This document shows, in pieces, positions 34,762 through 42,989 of a DNA stretch of 64,000 bases. This DNA is from Caballeronia sp. LZ062 (lineage in GTDB: Bacteria > Pseudomonadota > Gammaproteobacteria > Burkholderiales > Burkholderiaceae): contig NZ_JARTWB010000002.1 of assembly GCF_031450785.1 (NCBI RefSeq), positions 2,604,001 through 2,668,000 on the forward strand, in the 5' to 3' direction. The notes below the pieces were generated by a model. That model was given only the letters and a program-made list of their open reading frames with translations. It had not been told where the DNA came from and ran no database searches. The stretch's first letter is position 1, and each line of letters begins with the position of its first letter. Position numbers and translations under genes: made by a program.

Positions 34762-35519
34762 GCGCGATCGCGGAAGAACGCCGCTCGCGCGAGGCGAACG
34801 GCGCAGCGGGGAATGCGCCCGCGCTGGAAATCGAAGGCTTGCAGGCGTGGTACGGGGAATCGCACATCCTGCATGGCGTGGACCTGAAGGTGAATCGCGG
34901 CGAAGTCGTGACGCTGCTCGGCCGCAACGGCGCAGGACGCACCACGACGCTTCGCGCCATCATGGGTTTGACGGGGCGGCGCACGGGCTCGATCCGCGTG
35001 GGCGGACGCGAGACCATCGGGCTGCCCACACACAAGATCGCGCATCACGGGGTCGGCTACTGTCCGGAGGAGCGCGGCATTTTTTCGAGCCTGTCGTGCG
35101 AGGAGAACCTGCTTCTGCCACCGCTCATCGGCGATCCGAAGCAGGCCATGCCGCTCGACGAGCTGTACTCCATGTTCCCGAACCTAAAGGAGCGGCGCGC
35201 GAGCCAGGGCACGCGTCTGTCGGGCGGCGAACAGCAGATGCTCGCCGTCGCGCGCATTCTGCGCACGGGCGCGAATCTGCTTCTGCTCGATGAAATCTCC
35301 GAAGGTCTCGCGCCCGTCATCGTGCAGACACTCGCGCGCATGATCCTGATGCTGAAGTCGCGCGGTTATACGGTCGTGATGGTCGAGCAGAACTTCCGGT
35401 TCGCGGCGCCGCTCGCGGACCGCTTCTATGTGATGGAGCACGGCAATATCGTCGAGCATTTCGGCGCGGGGGAACTCGAAGCAAAGATGCCGGTGCTGCA
35501 CGAACTGCTCGGCGTGTGA
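34758..35519 (+). CDS. Liv-type ABC transporter ATP-binding protein (LivF-like) with Arg in Walker A
   Basis: A 253-residue ABC ATPase, partner of the preceding LivG-like subunit. The signature LSGGEQQMLAVARIL, Walker B LLLLDEISEGLAP and switch region MVEQNFRFA are present. The Walker A reads GRNGAGRTT (residues 55-63), so the normally invariant Lys is Arg61 (codon CGC). The DE motif is followed by Ile-Ser instead of Pro-Thr. A 25-residue Ala/Glu/Arg-rich N-terminal extension precedes the domain. The ATG overlaps the stop of the previous gene. Whether this subunit hydrolyses ATP normally is open; the other half-site in the dimer is standard. Confidence 0.9.
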   Translation: MSAIAEERRSREANGAAGNAPALEIEGLQAWYGESHILHGVDLKVNRGEVVTLLGRNGAGRTTTLRAIMGLTGRRTGSIRVGGRETIGLPTHKIAHHGVGYCPEERGIFSSLSCEENLLLPPLIGDPKQAMPLDELYSMFPNLKERRASQGTRLSGGEQQMLAVARILRTGANLLLLDEISEGLAPVIVQTLARMILMLKSRGYTVVMVEQNFRFAAPLADRFYVMEHGNIVEHFGAGELEAKMPVLHELLGV

Positions 35520-35589
35520 AAACGCGTCGCGCAAGCAACACCAGTAAGACCAGCAGCGCAGCAACAATCAAAAACTCACGGAGACTGGA

Positions 35590-36810
35590 ATGAAAAAGAA
35601 GACCCTCGCGCGCCTCTCGACTCTTTGCTTTGCGGCTGCGGCGGCGAGTGTGACGCTCATGAGCAGCGGCGCGCAGGCAGCCGATGGCAATAGCGTCAAG
35701 ATCGGCTTCGTCACCGACTTGTCGGGCCTCTATGCGGACATCGACGGACAAGGCGGCCTGGAAGCCATCCGCATGGCGATCGCGGACTTCGGCGGCAAGG
35801 TGAACGGCAAGCCTATCGAACTCGTGTACGCGGACCATCAGAACAAGGCGGATATCGCGGCATCGCGGGCGCGCGAGTGGATCGACCGCGACGGCGTGAA
35901 CGCGATCATCGGCGGCACCAACTCGGCCACCGCGCTTTCCACCGCGCAAGTCGCGGCGGAAAAGAAGACGCCGTACATCAACATCGGCGCGGGCGCGGAC
36001 AACCTCACGAACGAACAGTGCTCGCCGTATACGGTGCACTACGCCTACGACACCATGGCGCTCGCGAAAGGCACCGGTTCCGCGGTGACCAAGCAGGGCG
36101 GCAAGACGTGGTACTTCCTGACGGCCGACTACGCGTTCGGCAAGGCGCTGGAAAAGAACACATCGGATGTGGTCAAGGCGAACGGCGGACAGGTGCTGGG
36201 CTCGGTGCGTCATCCGCTGTCGGCGTCGGACTTCTCGTCGTTCCTGTTGCAGGCGCAGGGATCGAAGGCGCAGGTGTTGGGTCTGGCGAACGCGGGCGGC
36301 GACACCATCAATTCGATCAAGGCCGCGAAGGAATTCGGCATCAACAAGTCGATGAAGATCGCCGCGCTCTTGATCTTCCTCTCCGACATTCACAGCCTCG
36401 GACTGGAGACGACGCAAGGACTCGTCGCGACGGATAGCTGGTACTGGAACAAGGACGACAAGACGCGCGAATGGGCGAAGCGCTACTTCGCGAAGATGAA
36501 GAAGATGCCGACGAGCCTGCAAGCCGCCGACTATTCCGCCGTCACGACGTACCTGAAGGCCGTGCAGGCCGCCGGCACGACGGACAGCGACAAGGTCATG
36601 GCGCAGATGAAGAAGGCGAAGATCGACGACTTCTACGCAAAGGGCTACGTTCGCGAGGACGGCGCGATGATCCACGACATGTACCTGATGGAAGTGAAGA
36701 AGCCGTCGGAATCGAAGGAACCGTGGGACTACTACAAGATCACGGCCACCATTCCGGGCGATCAGGCCTTCGGCACGAAGGCCGAGTCGCGCTGCGCGGC
36801 CTGGAAGTAA
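35590..36810 (+). CDS. Periplasmic substrate-binding protein of the first liv cluster
   Basis: A 406-residue type I periplasmic binding protein (peripla_BP_6, LivJ/LivK fold). The signal peptide ends at SSGAQA (about residue 30). The mature protein begins VKIGFVTDLSGLYADIDGQG, followed by the hinge phrase NAIIGGTNSATALSTAQVAA and WYFLTADYAFGKALE. It has a Cys pair (Cys138-like in NEQCSPYT and a terminal Cys in SRCAAWK) that may form a disulfide. It follows livF by 70 bp with a GGAG ribosome site. The binding-pocket ligand cannot be read from sequence; relatives bind amino acids, amides or aromatic acids. Confidence 0.92.
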   Translation: MKKKTLARLSTLCFAAAAASVTLMSSGAQAADGNSVKIGFVTDLSGLYADIDGQGGLEAIRMAIADFGGKVNGKPIELVYADHQNKADIAASRAREWIDRDGVNAIIGGTNSATALSTAQVAAEKKTPYINIGAGADNLTNEQCSPYTVHYAYDTMALAKGTGSAVTKQGGKTWYFLTADYAFGKALEKNTSDVVKANGGQVLGSVRHPLSASDFSSFLLQAQGSKAQVLGLANAGGDTINSIKAAKEFGINKSMKIAALLIFLSDIHSLGLETTQGLVATDSWYWNKDDKTREWAKRYFAKMKKMPTSLQAADYSAVTTYLKAVQAAGTTDSDKVMAQMKKAKIDDFYAKGYVREDGAMIHDMYLMEVKKPSESKEPWDYYKITATIPGDQAFGTKAESRCAAWK

Positions 36811-36889
36811 GCGTTCAGGCGATGGACGCCGCAAGCGGTCCGGCGCGACTGCTTGCGGCCATGCTTCGATCCAACCCTCGGCAGGTTCA

Positions 36890-37774
36890 ATGGAAATATT
36901 CGGCATACCGCTCGCCGCGATGATGAGCCAGTTGCTGCTCGGACTGGTGAACGGTTCGTTCTACGCGATCCTGAGTCTCGGGCTCGCGGTGATCTTCGGC
37001 TTGCTCAACGTCATCAACTTCGCGCACGGCGCGCTTTTCATGCTGGGCGCGATGCTCGCGTGGATGGGCTATTCGTACTTCAACGTCCCGTATTGGGCGA
37101 TGCTGCTGCTCGCGCCGGTCATCGTCGGCGTGCTGGGCGTGGTCATCGAGCGATCCATGCTGCGCTGGCTGTACAAGCTCGATCATTTATACGGCCTCCT
37201 TCTGACTTTCGGCCTGACGCTCGTGATCGAAGGCGTGTTCCGTTCCATCTACGGTTCGTCGGGGCAGCCCTACGACGTGCCGTCGCTTCTGTCAGGCGCG
37301 ACGAATCTCGGCTTCATGTTCCTGCCGAACTATCGCGCGTGGGTCGTGGTGGCGTCGCTCGTCGTGTGTTTCGCGACGTGGTTCGTCATCGAGAAGACGC
37401 GCATCGGCGCGTATCTGCGGGCCGGCACGGAGAACCCGAAGCTGGTTGAAGCATTCGGCGTGAATGTGCCGCTGATGATCACGCTGACTTACGGCTTCGG
37501 CGTGGCGCTCGCCGCGTTCGCGGGCGTGCTTGCCGCGCCGGTCATTCAGGTGTCGCCGCTCATGGGCCAGTCGATGATCATCACCGTGTTCGCGGTCGTG
37601 GTGATCGGCGGCATGGGTTCGATCATGGGCTCGATTCTCACGGGTCTGCTGCTCGGCGTGATCGAAGGCTTCACGCGCGTGTTCTATCCGGAAGCGTCCG
37701 CGACGGTCGTCTTCGTCATCATGGCGCTGGTGCTGCTCGTGCGCCCGGCGGGACTCTTCGGCAAGGAAAAATGA
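36890..37774 (+). CDS. Liv-type ABC transporter permease (LivH-like)
   Basis: A 294-residue inner-membrane permease with about eight hydrophobic helices. Family landmarks are the opening LLLGLVNGSFYAILSLGLAVIFGLLNVINFAHGALFMLGA, ERSMLRWLY, and the cytoplasmic coupling loop TRIGAYLRAGTENPKLVEAF before GVNVPLMITLTYG. It pairs with the LivM-like permease that starts inside its stop codon (ATGA overlap). It follows the binding-protein gene after 79 bp. Confidence 0.93.
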   Translation: MEIFGIPLAAMMSQLLLGLVNGSFYAILSLGLAVIFGLLNVINFAHGALFMLGAMLAWMGYSYFNVPYWAMLLLAPVIVGVLGVVIERSMLRWLYKLDHLYGLLLTFGLTLVIEGVFRSIYGSSGQPYDVPSLLSGATNLGFMFLPNYRAWVVVASLVVCFATWFVIEKTRIGAYLRAGTENPKLVEAFGVNVPLMITLTYGFGVALAAFAGVLAAPVIQVSPLMGQSMIITVFAVVVIGGMGSIMGSILTGLLLGVIEGFTRVFYPEASATVVFVIMALVLLVRPAGLFGKEK

Positions 37775-38745
37775 TGCAGAGAAAAGTGCTCTACGCGCTG
37801 TTGCTCGTCGCGTTGATCGTCGCGCCGTTCGCGGGCGTGTATCCGGTCTTCATGATGAAAGTGCTGTGCTTCGCGCTCTTCGCGGCGGCGTTCAATCTGC
37901 TGATCGGCTACACGGGCTTGCTGTCGTTCGGGCACGCGATGTTTCTGTCGAGCGCAGGCTACACGGCGGGCTACGCGATCCAGACCCTCGGCTTCACGCC
38001 GGAACTCGGTGTCATTCTCGGCACGGCCGTCGCGACGCTGCTTGGCGTAATCGTGGGGTTGCTCGCTATCCGGCGGCAAGGCATCTATTTCGCGATGGTC
38101 ACGCTCGCGCTCGCGCAGATGGTCTACTTCGTGTTTCTGCAAGCGCCGTTCACGCACGGTGAAGACGGCCTGCAAGGCGTGCCGCGCGGCAAGTTGTTCG
38201 GCGTCCTCGACTTGAGCCACGACGTGACCCTCTACTACGTCGTGCTCGTGCTGATGCTGCTCGCCTTCGCGCTGATCGTACGCATCGTGCATTCGCCGTT
38301 CGGGCAGGTGCTGATCGCGATCAAGGAGAACGAGCCGCGTGCGGTATCGCTCGGTTACGATACGGCGCGCTACAAGCTGCTCGCATTCGTGCTTTCCGCC
38401 GGCGTCGCGGGTCTCGCGGGCGCGACGAAGACGCTGGTGCTCGGCTTCGAAACGCTCGGCGACGCCTATTGGACGATGTCCGGCCTCGTCGTGCTGATGA
38501 CGCTCGTCGGCGGCATGAGCACGATGTTCGGGCCGCTGCTCGGCGCGGCGATCATCGTGGCGCTGGAGGACCGGCTCGGCGATATCGGTGCCGGCCTCGC
38601 GAACGTGACGGGCCTCGCGTGGTTCAACTCGCTCGGCGAATCGGTGACCATCGTGACCGGGATCATCTTCATCGCGTGTGTACTGGCCTTCAGGCGCGGC
38701 ATCGTGGGCGAGATCGTCGCGCGGGTGAGGCCGTTGCAAGGATAA
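37771..38745 (+). CDS. Liv-type ABC transporter permease (LivM-like)
   Basis: A 324-residue inner-membrane permease with about ten hydrophobic segments. LivM landmarks are NLLIGYTGLLSFGHAMFLSS, RRQGIYFAMVTLALAQMVYF and the coupling loop SPFGQVLIAIKENEPRAVSLG-Y. It completes the first liv transporter (two ATPases, binding protein, two permeases) in a gene order G-F-binding protein-H-M that differs from the second cluster. No strong terminator follows immediately. Confidence 0.93.
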   Translation: MMQRKVLYALLLVALIVAPFAGVYPVFMMKVLCFALFAAAFNLLIGYTGLLSFGHAMFLSSAGYTAGYAIQTLGFTPELGVILGTAVATLLGVIVGLLAIRRQGIYFAMVTLALAQMVYFVFLQAPFTHGEDGLQGVPRGKLFGVLDLSHDVTLYYVVLVLMLLAFALIVRIVHSPFGQVLIAIKENEPRAVSLGYDTARYKLLAFVLSAGVAGLAGATKTLVLGFETLGDAYWTMSGLVVLMTLVGGMSTMFGPLLGAAIIVALEDRLGDIGAGLANVTGLAWFNSLGESVTIVTGIIFIACVLAFRRGIVGEIVARVRPLQG

Positions 38746-38931
38746 AGTTTCGTTCGACATCCGAAGCAATCGCGCGCCGGAAAGCCTACGGATAACGGCA
38801 GAAAAGACGCCCTTTTTAGGTGCTTATATGCACCACTAGGGTAAATGCTAGGTTGTCGCGAAATGATGCGGACATTAATATCCTGTCTAGTTCTGATGCA
38901 CCCAGATTTTTGAGGTGGAGAACGAGGAGAC

Positions 38932-38973
38932 ATGAGGCACAAAGTGCCCAAATCGGAAGGCGCTGTTGGATGA
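38932..38973 (+). CDS. Candidate 13-residue leader or micropeptide
   Basis: The reading frame encodes MRHKVPKSEGAVG and stops at TGA. It is preceded by GAGGAG at ideal spacing. Its last third overlaps the left arm of a terminator hairpin, so translation through the frame would interfere with formation of that hairpin. I do not recognise the peptide. It may be a leader peptide, an sRNA feature or chance. Confidence 0.3.
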   Translation: MRHKVPKSEGAVG

Positions 38974-38996
38974 GTCCAACGGCGCCTTTTTATTTT
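38958..38996 (+). terminator. Rho-independent terminator overlapping the mini-ORF
   Basis: AGGCGC-t-GTTGGA pairs with TCCAAC-g-GCGCCT around a TGAG loop, followed by TTTTATTTT. It is a long, nearly perfect stem. Confidence 0.85.
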
Positions 38997-39107
38997 CCGG
39001 GCCCGTATTTCCATGTCGCTAATACGATTCGACTGACGGATTCATTCCAGGCGGGTTTTCGCGCTTGGCATTTAGAGTGAAACCACACGCGTAACGCCGC
39101 CAAAACG

Positions 39108-39136
39108 CTTGATGCGCGGCGCTCCCGTCGCTACAC
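39108..39136 (+). promoter_or_regulatory. Sigma-70 promoter of the second liv cluster
   Basis: TTGATG (39108-39113) and TACACT (39131-39136) are 17 bp apart and lie about 100 bp before the first binding-protein gene. Confidence 0.5.
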
Positions 39137-39238
39137 TGCATTTCCCGACTCATCGGTCGGCGATTCGCGAAAATAAACCCGCAGCATGCATTCAGGCATG
39201 ACTTCTATTCGAACAAACGAGTTACGGGGTGCAAACCA

Positions 39239-40405
39239 ATGAAGTGGGCATTACGCGCTAAAGCGGTCGCGTTGGCCGTCGCGGGATTATCGGCGGTATT
39301 TAGCACTGAAGTTCTGGCGGACGTGAAAATCGGCGTGACGGTATCGGCAACGGGCCCGGCCGCATCGCTCGGCATTCCGGAGAAGAACACCATCGCGTTA
39401 TTGCCGAAGGAAATCGCGGGGCAGAAAGTGCAGTACATCGTGCTCGATGACGCCACCGATTCCACGCAAGCCGTCAAGAACGCGCGCAAGCTCACGAGCG
39501 AAGATCACGTCGACGCGCTGATCGGTTCCACGGTCGTTCCGAACTCGCTCGCGATGATCGACATCGCCGCCGAGACCACCACGCCGATGATCTCCATGGC
39601 CGCGGCCGCGAGCATCGTGGAACCGATGGACAGCAAGCGCGCGTGGGTTTTCAAGACGCCGCAGAACGACATTCTCATGGCCACCGCCATCGCGCAGCAC
39701 ATGTCGAATCACGGCGTGAAGACGGTTGCCTTCATCGGCTTTTCGGACGCCTACGGCGAGAGCTGGTTCAAGGAATTCACGAAGGCGGCGGACCTCGCGA
39801 AGATACGCGTCGTCGCAAACGAACGCTTTGCGCGCAACGACGCGTCCGTGACCGGGCAAGTGCTCAAGATGATGTCGCAGAACGCCGACGCGGTGCTGAT
39901 TGCGGGCGCGGGCACGCCGGCCGCGCTTCCGCAAAAGACGCTCAAAGAGCGCAGCTACAAGGGCAAGATTTATCAGACGCACGGCGTCGCGAACAACGAC
40001 TTCCTGCGCGTGTGCGGCAAGGATTGCGATGGAACGTTCCTGCCCGCCGGGCCGCTGCTCGTCGCGGAACAGTTGCCGGACAGCAATCCCGTGAAGCAGG
40101 CCGCGCTCACCTACAAGAAGGCTTATGAAGGCGCGTATGGCGCGGGCTCGGTGTCCACGTTCGGCGGCCACGCATGGGATGCGGGGCTGATCCTGCAACA
40201 CGCGATTCCCGTCGCGCTGAAGAAGGGGCAGCCCGGCACGCCCGCGTTCCGCGAGGCATTGCGCGCGGCTATCGAGGACACGAAGAATCTCGCGGCATCG
40301 CACGGCATCTTCAACATGAGCGCGAACGATCACTCCGGGCTCGATCAGCGAGCGCGTGTGATGGTGGAGATCGTCGGCGGCAAGTGGAAGCTGTCGGGCA
40401 ACTGA
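39239..40405 (+). CDS. Liv-type substrate-binding protein, first of two tandem copies
   Basis: A 388-residue type I periplasmic binding protein. The signal peptide ends near residue 28 (STEVLA). The mature part begins DVKIGVTVSATGPAASLGIP and contains VVPNSLAMIDIAAE, FIGFSDAYGESWFKEF and the conserved YQTHGVANNDFLRVCGKDCD, whose two close cysteines probably form a disulfide. The closely related gene at 40645 is about 70 % identical by eye, pointing to a tandem duplication. A terminator separates them, so they may be expressed at different levels. Both probably feed the permeases at 41931 and 42990. Confidence 0.92.
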   Translation: MKWALRAKAVALAVAGLSAVFSTEVLADVKIGVTVSATGPAASLGIPEKNTIALLPKEIAGQKVQYIVLDDATDSTQAVKNARKLTSEDHVDALIGSTVVPNSLAMIDIAAETTTPMISMAAAASIVEPMDSKRAWVFKTPQNDILMATAIAQHMSNHGVKTVAFIGFSDAYGESWFKEFTKAADLAKIRVVANERFARNDASVTGQVLKMMSQNADAVLIAGAGTPAALPQKTLKERSYKGKIYQTHGVANNDFLRVCGKDCDGTFLPAGPLLVAEQLPDSNPVKQAALTYKKAYEGAYGAGSVSTFGGHAWDAGLILQHAIPVALKKGQPGTPAFREALRAAIEDTKNLAASHGIFNMSANDHSGLDQRARVMVEIVGGKWKLSGN

Positions 40406-40432
40406 CCGTCGATATGTGGGTCGATATCAACC

Positions 40433-40462
40433 AAGGCGCGTTTCAAGGAACGCGCCTTTTTT
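40433..40462 (+). terminator. Rho-independent terminator between the tandem binding-protein genes
   Basis: AAGGCGCGTT and AACGCGCCTT form a perfect 10-bp stem around a 6-base loop (TCAAGG), followed by a T-run. Confidence 0.88.
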
Positions 40463-40644
40463 ATGCGCGAAAGAAGAGGCGCGAGTCCGCGCGCGTGGCT
40501 TTATCGGTCAGGGAAAACGAGGCTAGGCATGGGTCAGGGCGGTCCATAGATTGGGGCGGCTGAACAGCCGAGGTCATCGGAAAGAACTCGCAGCAGTGCA
40601 CCACGGGGGTGTGCGAGAAGCAGAATCGCGTTTGGAGACGAGCA

Positions 40645-41817
40645 ATGAAAACGAAGAAAGCATGGGTCAGAAGGGGCGCGGTGCTGGCTGTTGCCGGCAG
40701 CGCGATGTTCGCTGCGAGCGCAGCGTTCGCGCAGGTGAAGATCGGGGTCACGTTGTCGGCGACAGGGCCGGCCGCATCGCTCGGGATTCCCGAGAAAAAC
40801 ACCGTCGCGCTGTTGCCGAAGGAGATCGGCGGGAAATCGGTCGACTACATCGTGCTCGACGACGGCACCGACACGAGCCGCGCGGTGCAGAACACGCGCA
40901 AGCTGATCGACGAAGATCATGTCGATGCGATCATCGGCTCCACCGTGACGCCGAATTCGCTCGCGATGATCGATCCCGCGTCGAGCGCCAGGACGCCGAT
41001 GATCTCGATGGCCGCGTCCGCGTCGATCATCGCGCCGATGGACGCCAAGAAAGCGTGGGTCTTCAAGACGCCGCAGAACGACGCGCTGATGGCCGACGCC
41101 ATTGCAAGCCACATGGAGAAGCACGGCGTGAAGACCGTGGGTTTCATCGGCTTCGCGGACGCATACGGCGACGGCTGGTATTCGGTGTTCAACACGGCGG
41201 CGGCCGCGCACAAACTGAAGATCGTCACGAACGAGCGGTATAACCGTCCGGACACGTCCGTCACGGGTCAGGTGCTGAAGACGATGGGCGCGAACCCGGA
41301 CGCCGTGCTGATTGCGGGCGCGGGTACGCCGGCCGCGCTGCCGGCTAAGACGCTGAAGGAACGCGGCTTCAAGGGCAAGGTGTATCAGACGCACGGCGTC
41401 GCGAATAACGACTTTCTGCGCGTCTGCGGCAAGGACTGCGATGGCGAGATTCTGCCGGCCGGTCCGGTGCTCGTGACCGAGCAATTGCCGGACAGCAATC
41501 CGGTTAAGAAGTCGTCGGCAGCGTACAAGAACGCGTATGAGAAGGCGTACGGCGCAGGCTCGCTCTCGACGTTCGGCGGCCATGCCTGGGATGCCGGACA
41601 GATGCTCGCACGCGCGATTCCCGAGGCGCTCAAAAAGGGCCAGCCGGGCACGCCCGAGTTCCGTGAGGCGCTGCGCGCGGCGCTGGAGAATCTCAAAGAC
41701 TTGCCGGTCTCGCACGGCATCATGAATACGACGCCGACGGACCACAACGGCTTCGACGACCGCGCTCGCGTGATGGTGCAGATCGTCGACGGCAAGTGGA
41801 AGCTGCTGAACGACTGA
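40645..41817 (+). CDS. Liv-type substrate-binding protein, second of two tandem copies
   Basis: A 390-residue paralogue of the preceding gene. The start at 40645 (MKTKKAWVRRG) is chosen for GGAGACG just upstream and a proper signal peptide ending ASAAFA. The mature protein opens QVKIGVTLSATGPAASLGIP and shares the pocket and cysteine regions (VRVCGKDCDGE-like text) with its neighbour. Differences are concentrated in the N-terminal lobe surface and the stretch PASSARTPM versus IAAETTTPM, which could change specificity. A terminator follows before livH. Confidence 0.92.
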   Translation: MKTKKAWVRRGAVLAVAGSAMFAASAAFAQVKIGVTLSATGPAASLGIPEKNTVALLPKEIGGKSVDYIVLDDGTDTSRAVQNTRKLIDEDHVDAIIGSTVTPNSLAMIDPASSARTPMISMAASASIIAPMDAKKAWVFKTPQNDALMADAIASHMEKHGVKTVGFIGFADAYGDGWYSVFNTAAAAHKLKIVTNERYNRPDTSVTGQVLKTMGANPDAVLIAGAGTPAALPAKTLKERGFKGKVYQTHGVANNDFLRVCGKDCDGEILPAGPVLVTEQLPDSNPVKKSSAAYKNAYEKAYGAGSLSTFGGHAWDAGQMLARAIPEALKKGQPGTPEFREALRAALENLKDLPVSHGIMNTTPTDHNGFDDRARVMVQIVDGKWKLLND

Positions 41818-41843
41818 CCGCGCAGGTCATTTTCAAGATAGAG

Positions 41844-41873
41844 AAGCGGCGCGCCGATGGTGCGCCGCTTTTC
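41844..41873 (+). terminator. Rho-independent terminator after the second binding-protein gene
   Basis: AAGCGGCGC (41844-41852) pairs with GCGCCGCTT (41862-41870), followed by TTTC. It lies 57 bp before livH, so it may only attenuate transcription and lower permease relative to binding protein. Confidence 0.75.
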
Positions 41874-41930
41874 CCATGTTCATCGGCCGAACGCGGCCCT
41901 CGTGTTTCAAAGAAGCTCTGAAGAGGAAGT

Positions 41931-42986
41931 ATGGACTTTTCGATTGCGGCGATTCTCGCGCAAGACGGCATCACGACGGGCGCGATTTACGCGTTGCTTG
42001 CGCTCGCGCTGGTGCTCGTATTTTCCGTGACTCGCGTTATTTTCATTCCGCAGGGCGAGTTCGTCGCGTATGGCGCGCTCACGCTGGCCGCGCTTCAAAC
42101 GCAGAAGCTGCCGGCAACGTGTTTTCTGCTCATCGCGATGGGCGTCGGTTGTTTCGTCGCCGAAGTCGCTGGCATCGTGCGCCATCCGGCGCGGCATCAT
42201 CGGATAGGGCGGCTCTTGGCGGTGCTCGCGGGCAAGTATCTGTTGTTCCCGGTCGCGGTATGGGCGCTGACGCAAGCGGTCTTCACGCAGGCGCTGCCGA
42301 TGATCGCGCAGATCGCGCTGACGCTTTTGATCGTCGTGCCGATGGGGCCGTTCGTGTATCGGCTGGCGTATGAGCCGATCGCAGAGGCGAGCACGCTGTT
42401 GCTGCTGATCGTGGCGGTTGCCGTGCACTTCGCGATGGTCGGCCTGGGGCTCGTCATGTTCGGCGCGGAAGGGTCCCGCACGACGGCGTTTTCCGACGCC
42501 AATTTCAACGTCGGCAGCGTGTCGATATCCGGGCAGAGTCTGTGGGTCGTCGGGACGGCGCTCGTGCTGATCGTCGCGCTGTACTTCTATTTCGACCGCT
42601 CGCTTTCCGGCAAGGCGTTGCGCGCGACGTCGGTGAACCGGCTGGGCGCGCGGCTCGTGGGCATCGGCACCACGCAGGCGGGGCGTCTGGCGTTCACGCT
42701 TGCGGCGGGCTTGGGCGCGCTGTGCGGCGTTTTGGTCGCGCCTATCACGACCATCTACTACGACTCGGGCTTTCTGATCGGCCTGAAGGGCTTCGTCGGC
42801 GCAATCGTCGGCGGTCTCGTGAGCTACCCGCTCGCCGCAGCCGGCTCGCTGCTCGTCGGGCTGCTCGAGTCGTATTCCTCGTTTTGGGCGAGCGCGTACA
42901 AGGAGGTCATCGTTTTCACGCTCATCATTCCGGTGCTGCTATGGCGAAGCCTGGCGAGCCCGCATTCCGACGAAGACGAGGAGTAA
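41931..42986 (+). CDS. Liv-type ABC transporter permease (LivH-like, enlarged)
   Basis: A 351-residue permease, about 55 residues longer than the usual LivH. The opening [20 protein letters not shown] with [15 protein letters not shown] and the end [20 protein letters not shown] are family-typical. The extra length lies around residues 60-125, where two additional hydrophobic segments flank a basic, His-rich loop ([13 protein letters not shown]). The acidic C-terminus (SPHSDEDEE) is also distinctive. It has a GAGGAAG ribosome site and is followed, 3 bases after its stop, by the LivM-LivG fusion gene. Confidence 0.9.
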   Translation: MDFSIAAILAQDGITTGAIYALLALALVLVFSVTRVIFIPQGEFVAYGALTLAALQTQKLPATCFLLIAMGVGCFVAEVAGIVRHPARHHRIGRLLAVLAGKYLLFPVAVWALTQAVFTQALPMIAQIALTLLIVVPMGPFVYRLAYEPIAEASTLLLLIVAVAVHFAMVGLGLVMFGAEGSRTTAFSDANFNVGSVSISGQSLWVVGTALVLIVALYFYFDRSLSGKALRATSVNRLGARLVGIGTTQAGRLAFTLAAGLGALCGVLVAPITTIYYDSGFLIGLKGFVGAIVGGLVSYPLAAAGSLLVGLLESYSSFWASAYKEVIVFTLIIPVLLWRSLASPHSDEDEE

Positions 42987-42989
42987 GCC

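Larger units (their letters stand above)
38746..39238. other. Intergenic region with a mini-ORF, terminator and promoter before the second liv cluster
   Basis: About 490 bp. It contains a short hairpin GGTGC/GCACC (38819-38834), a 13-codon open frame with a good ribosome site (38932-38973), a terminator that overlaps its end (38958-38996) and a sigma-70 promoter (39108-39136). The arrangement suggests a short independent transcript ending near 38996, followed by a new transcription start for the binding-protein genes. Confidence 0.55.

Noticed and set aside
38819..38834. GGTGC-N6-GCACC hairpin resembling an NtrC site
   Set aside because: The arms are in the opposite orientation to the NtrC consensus GCACC-N-GGTGC, and it is too short to call a terminator.
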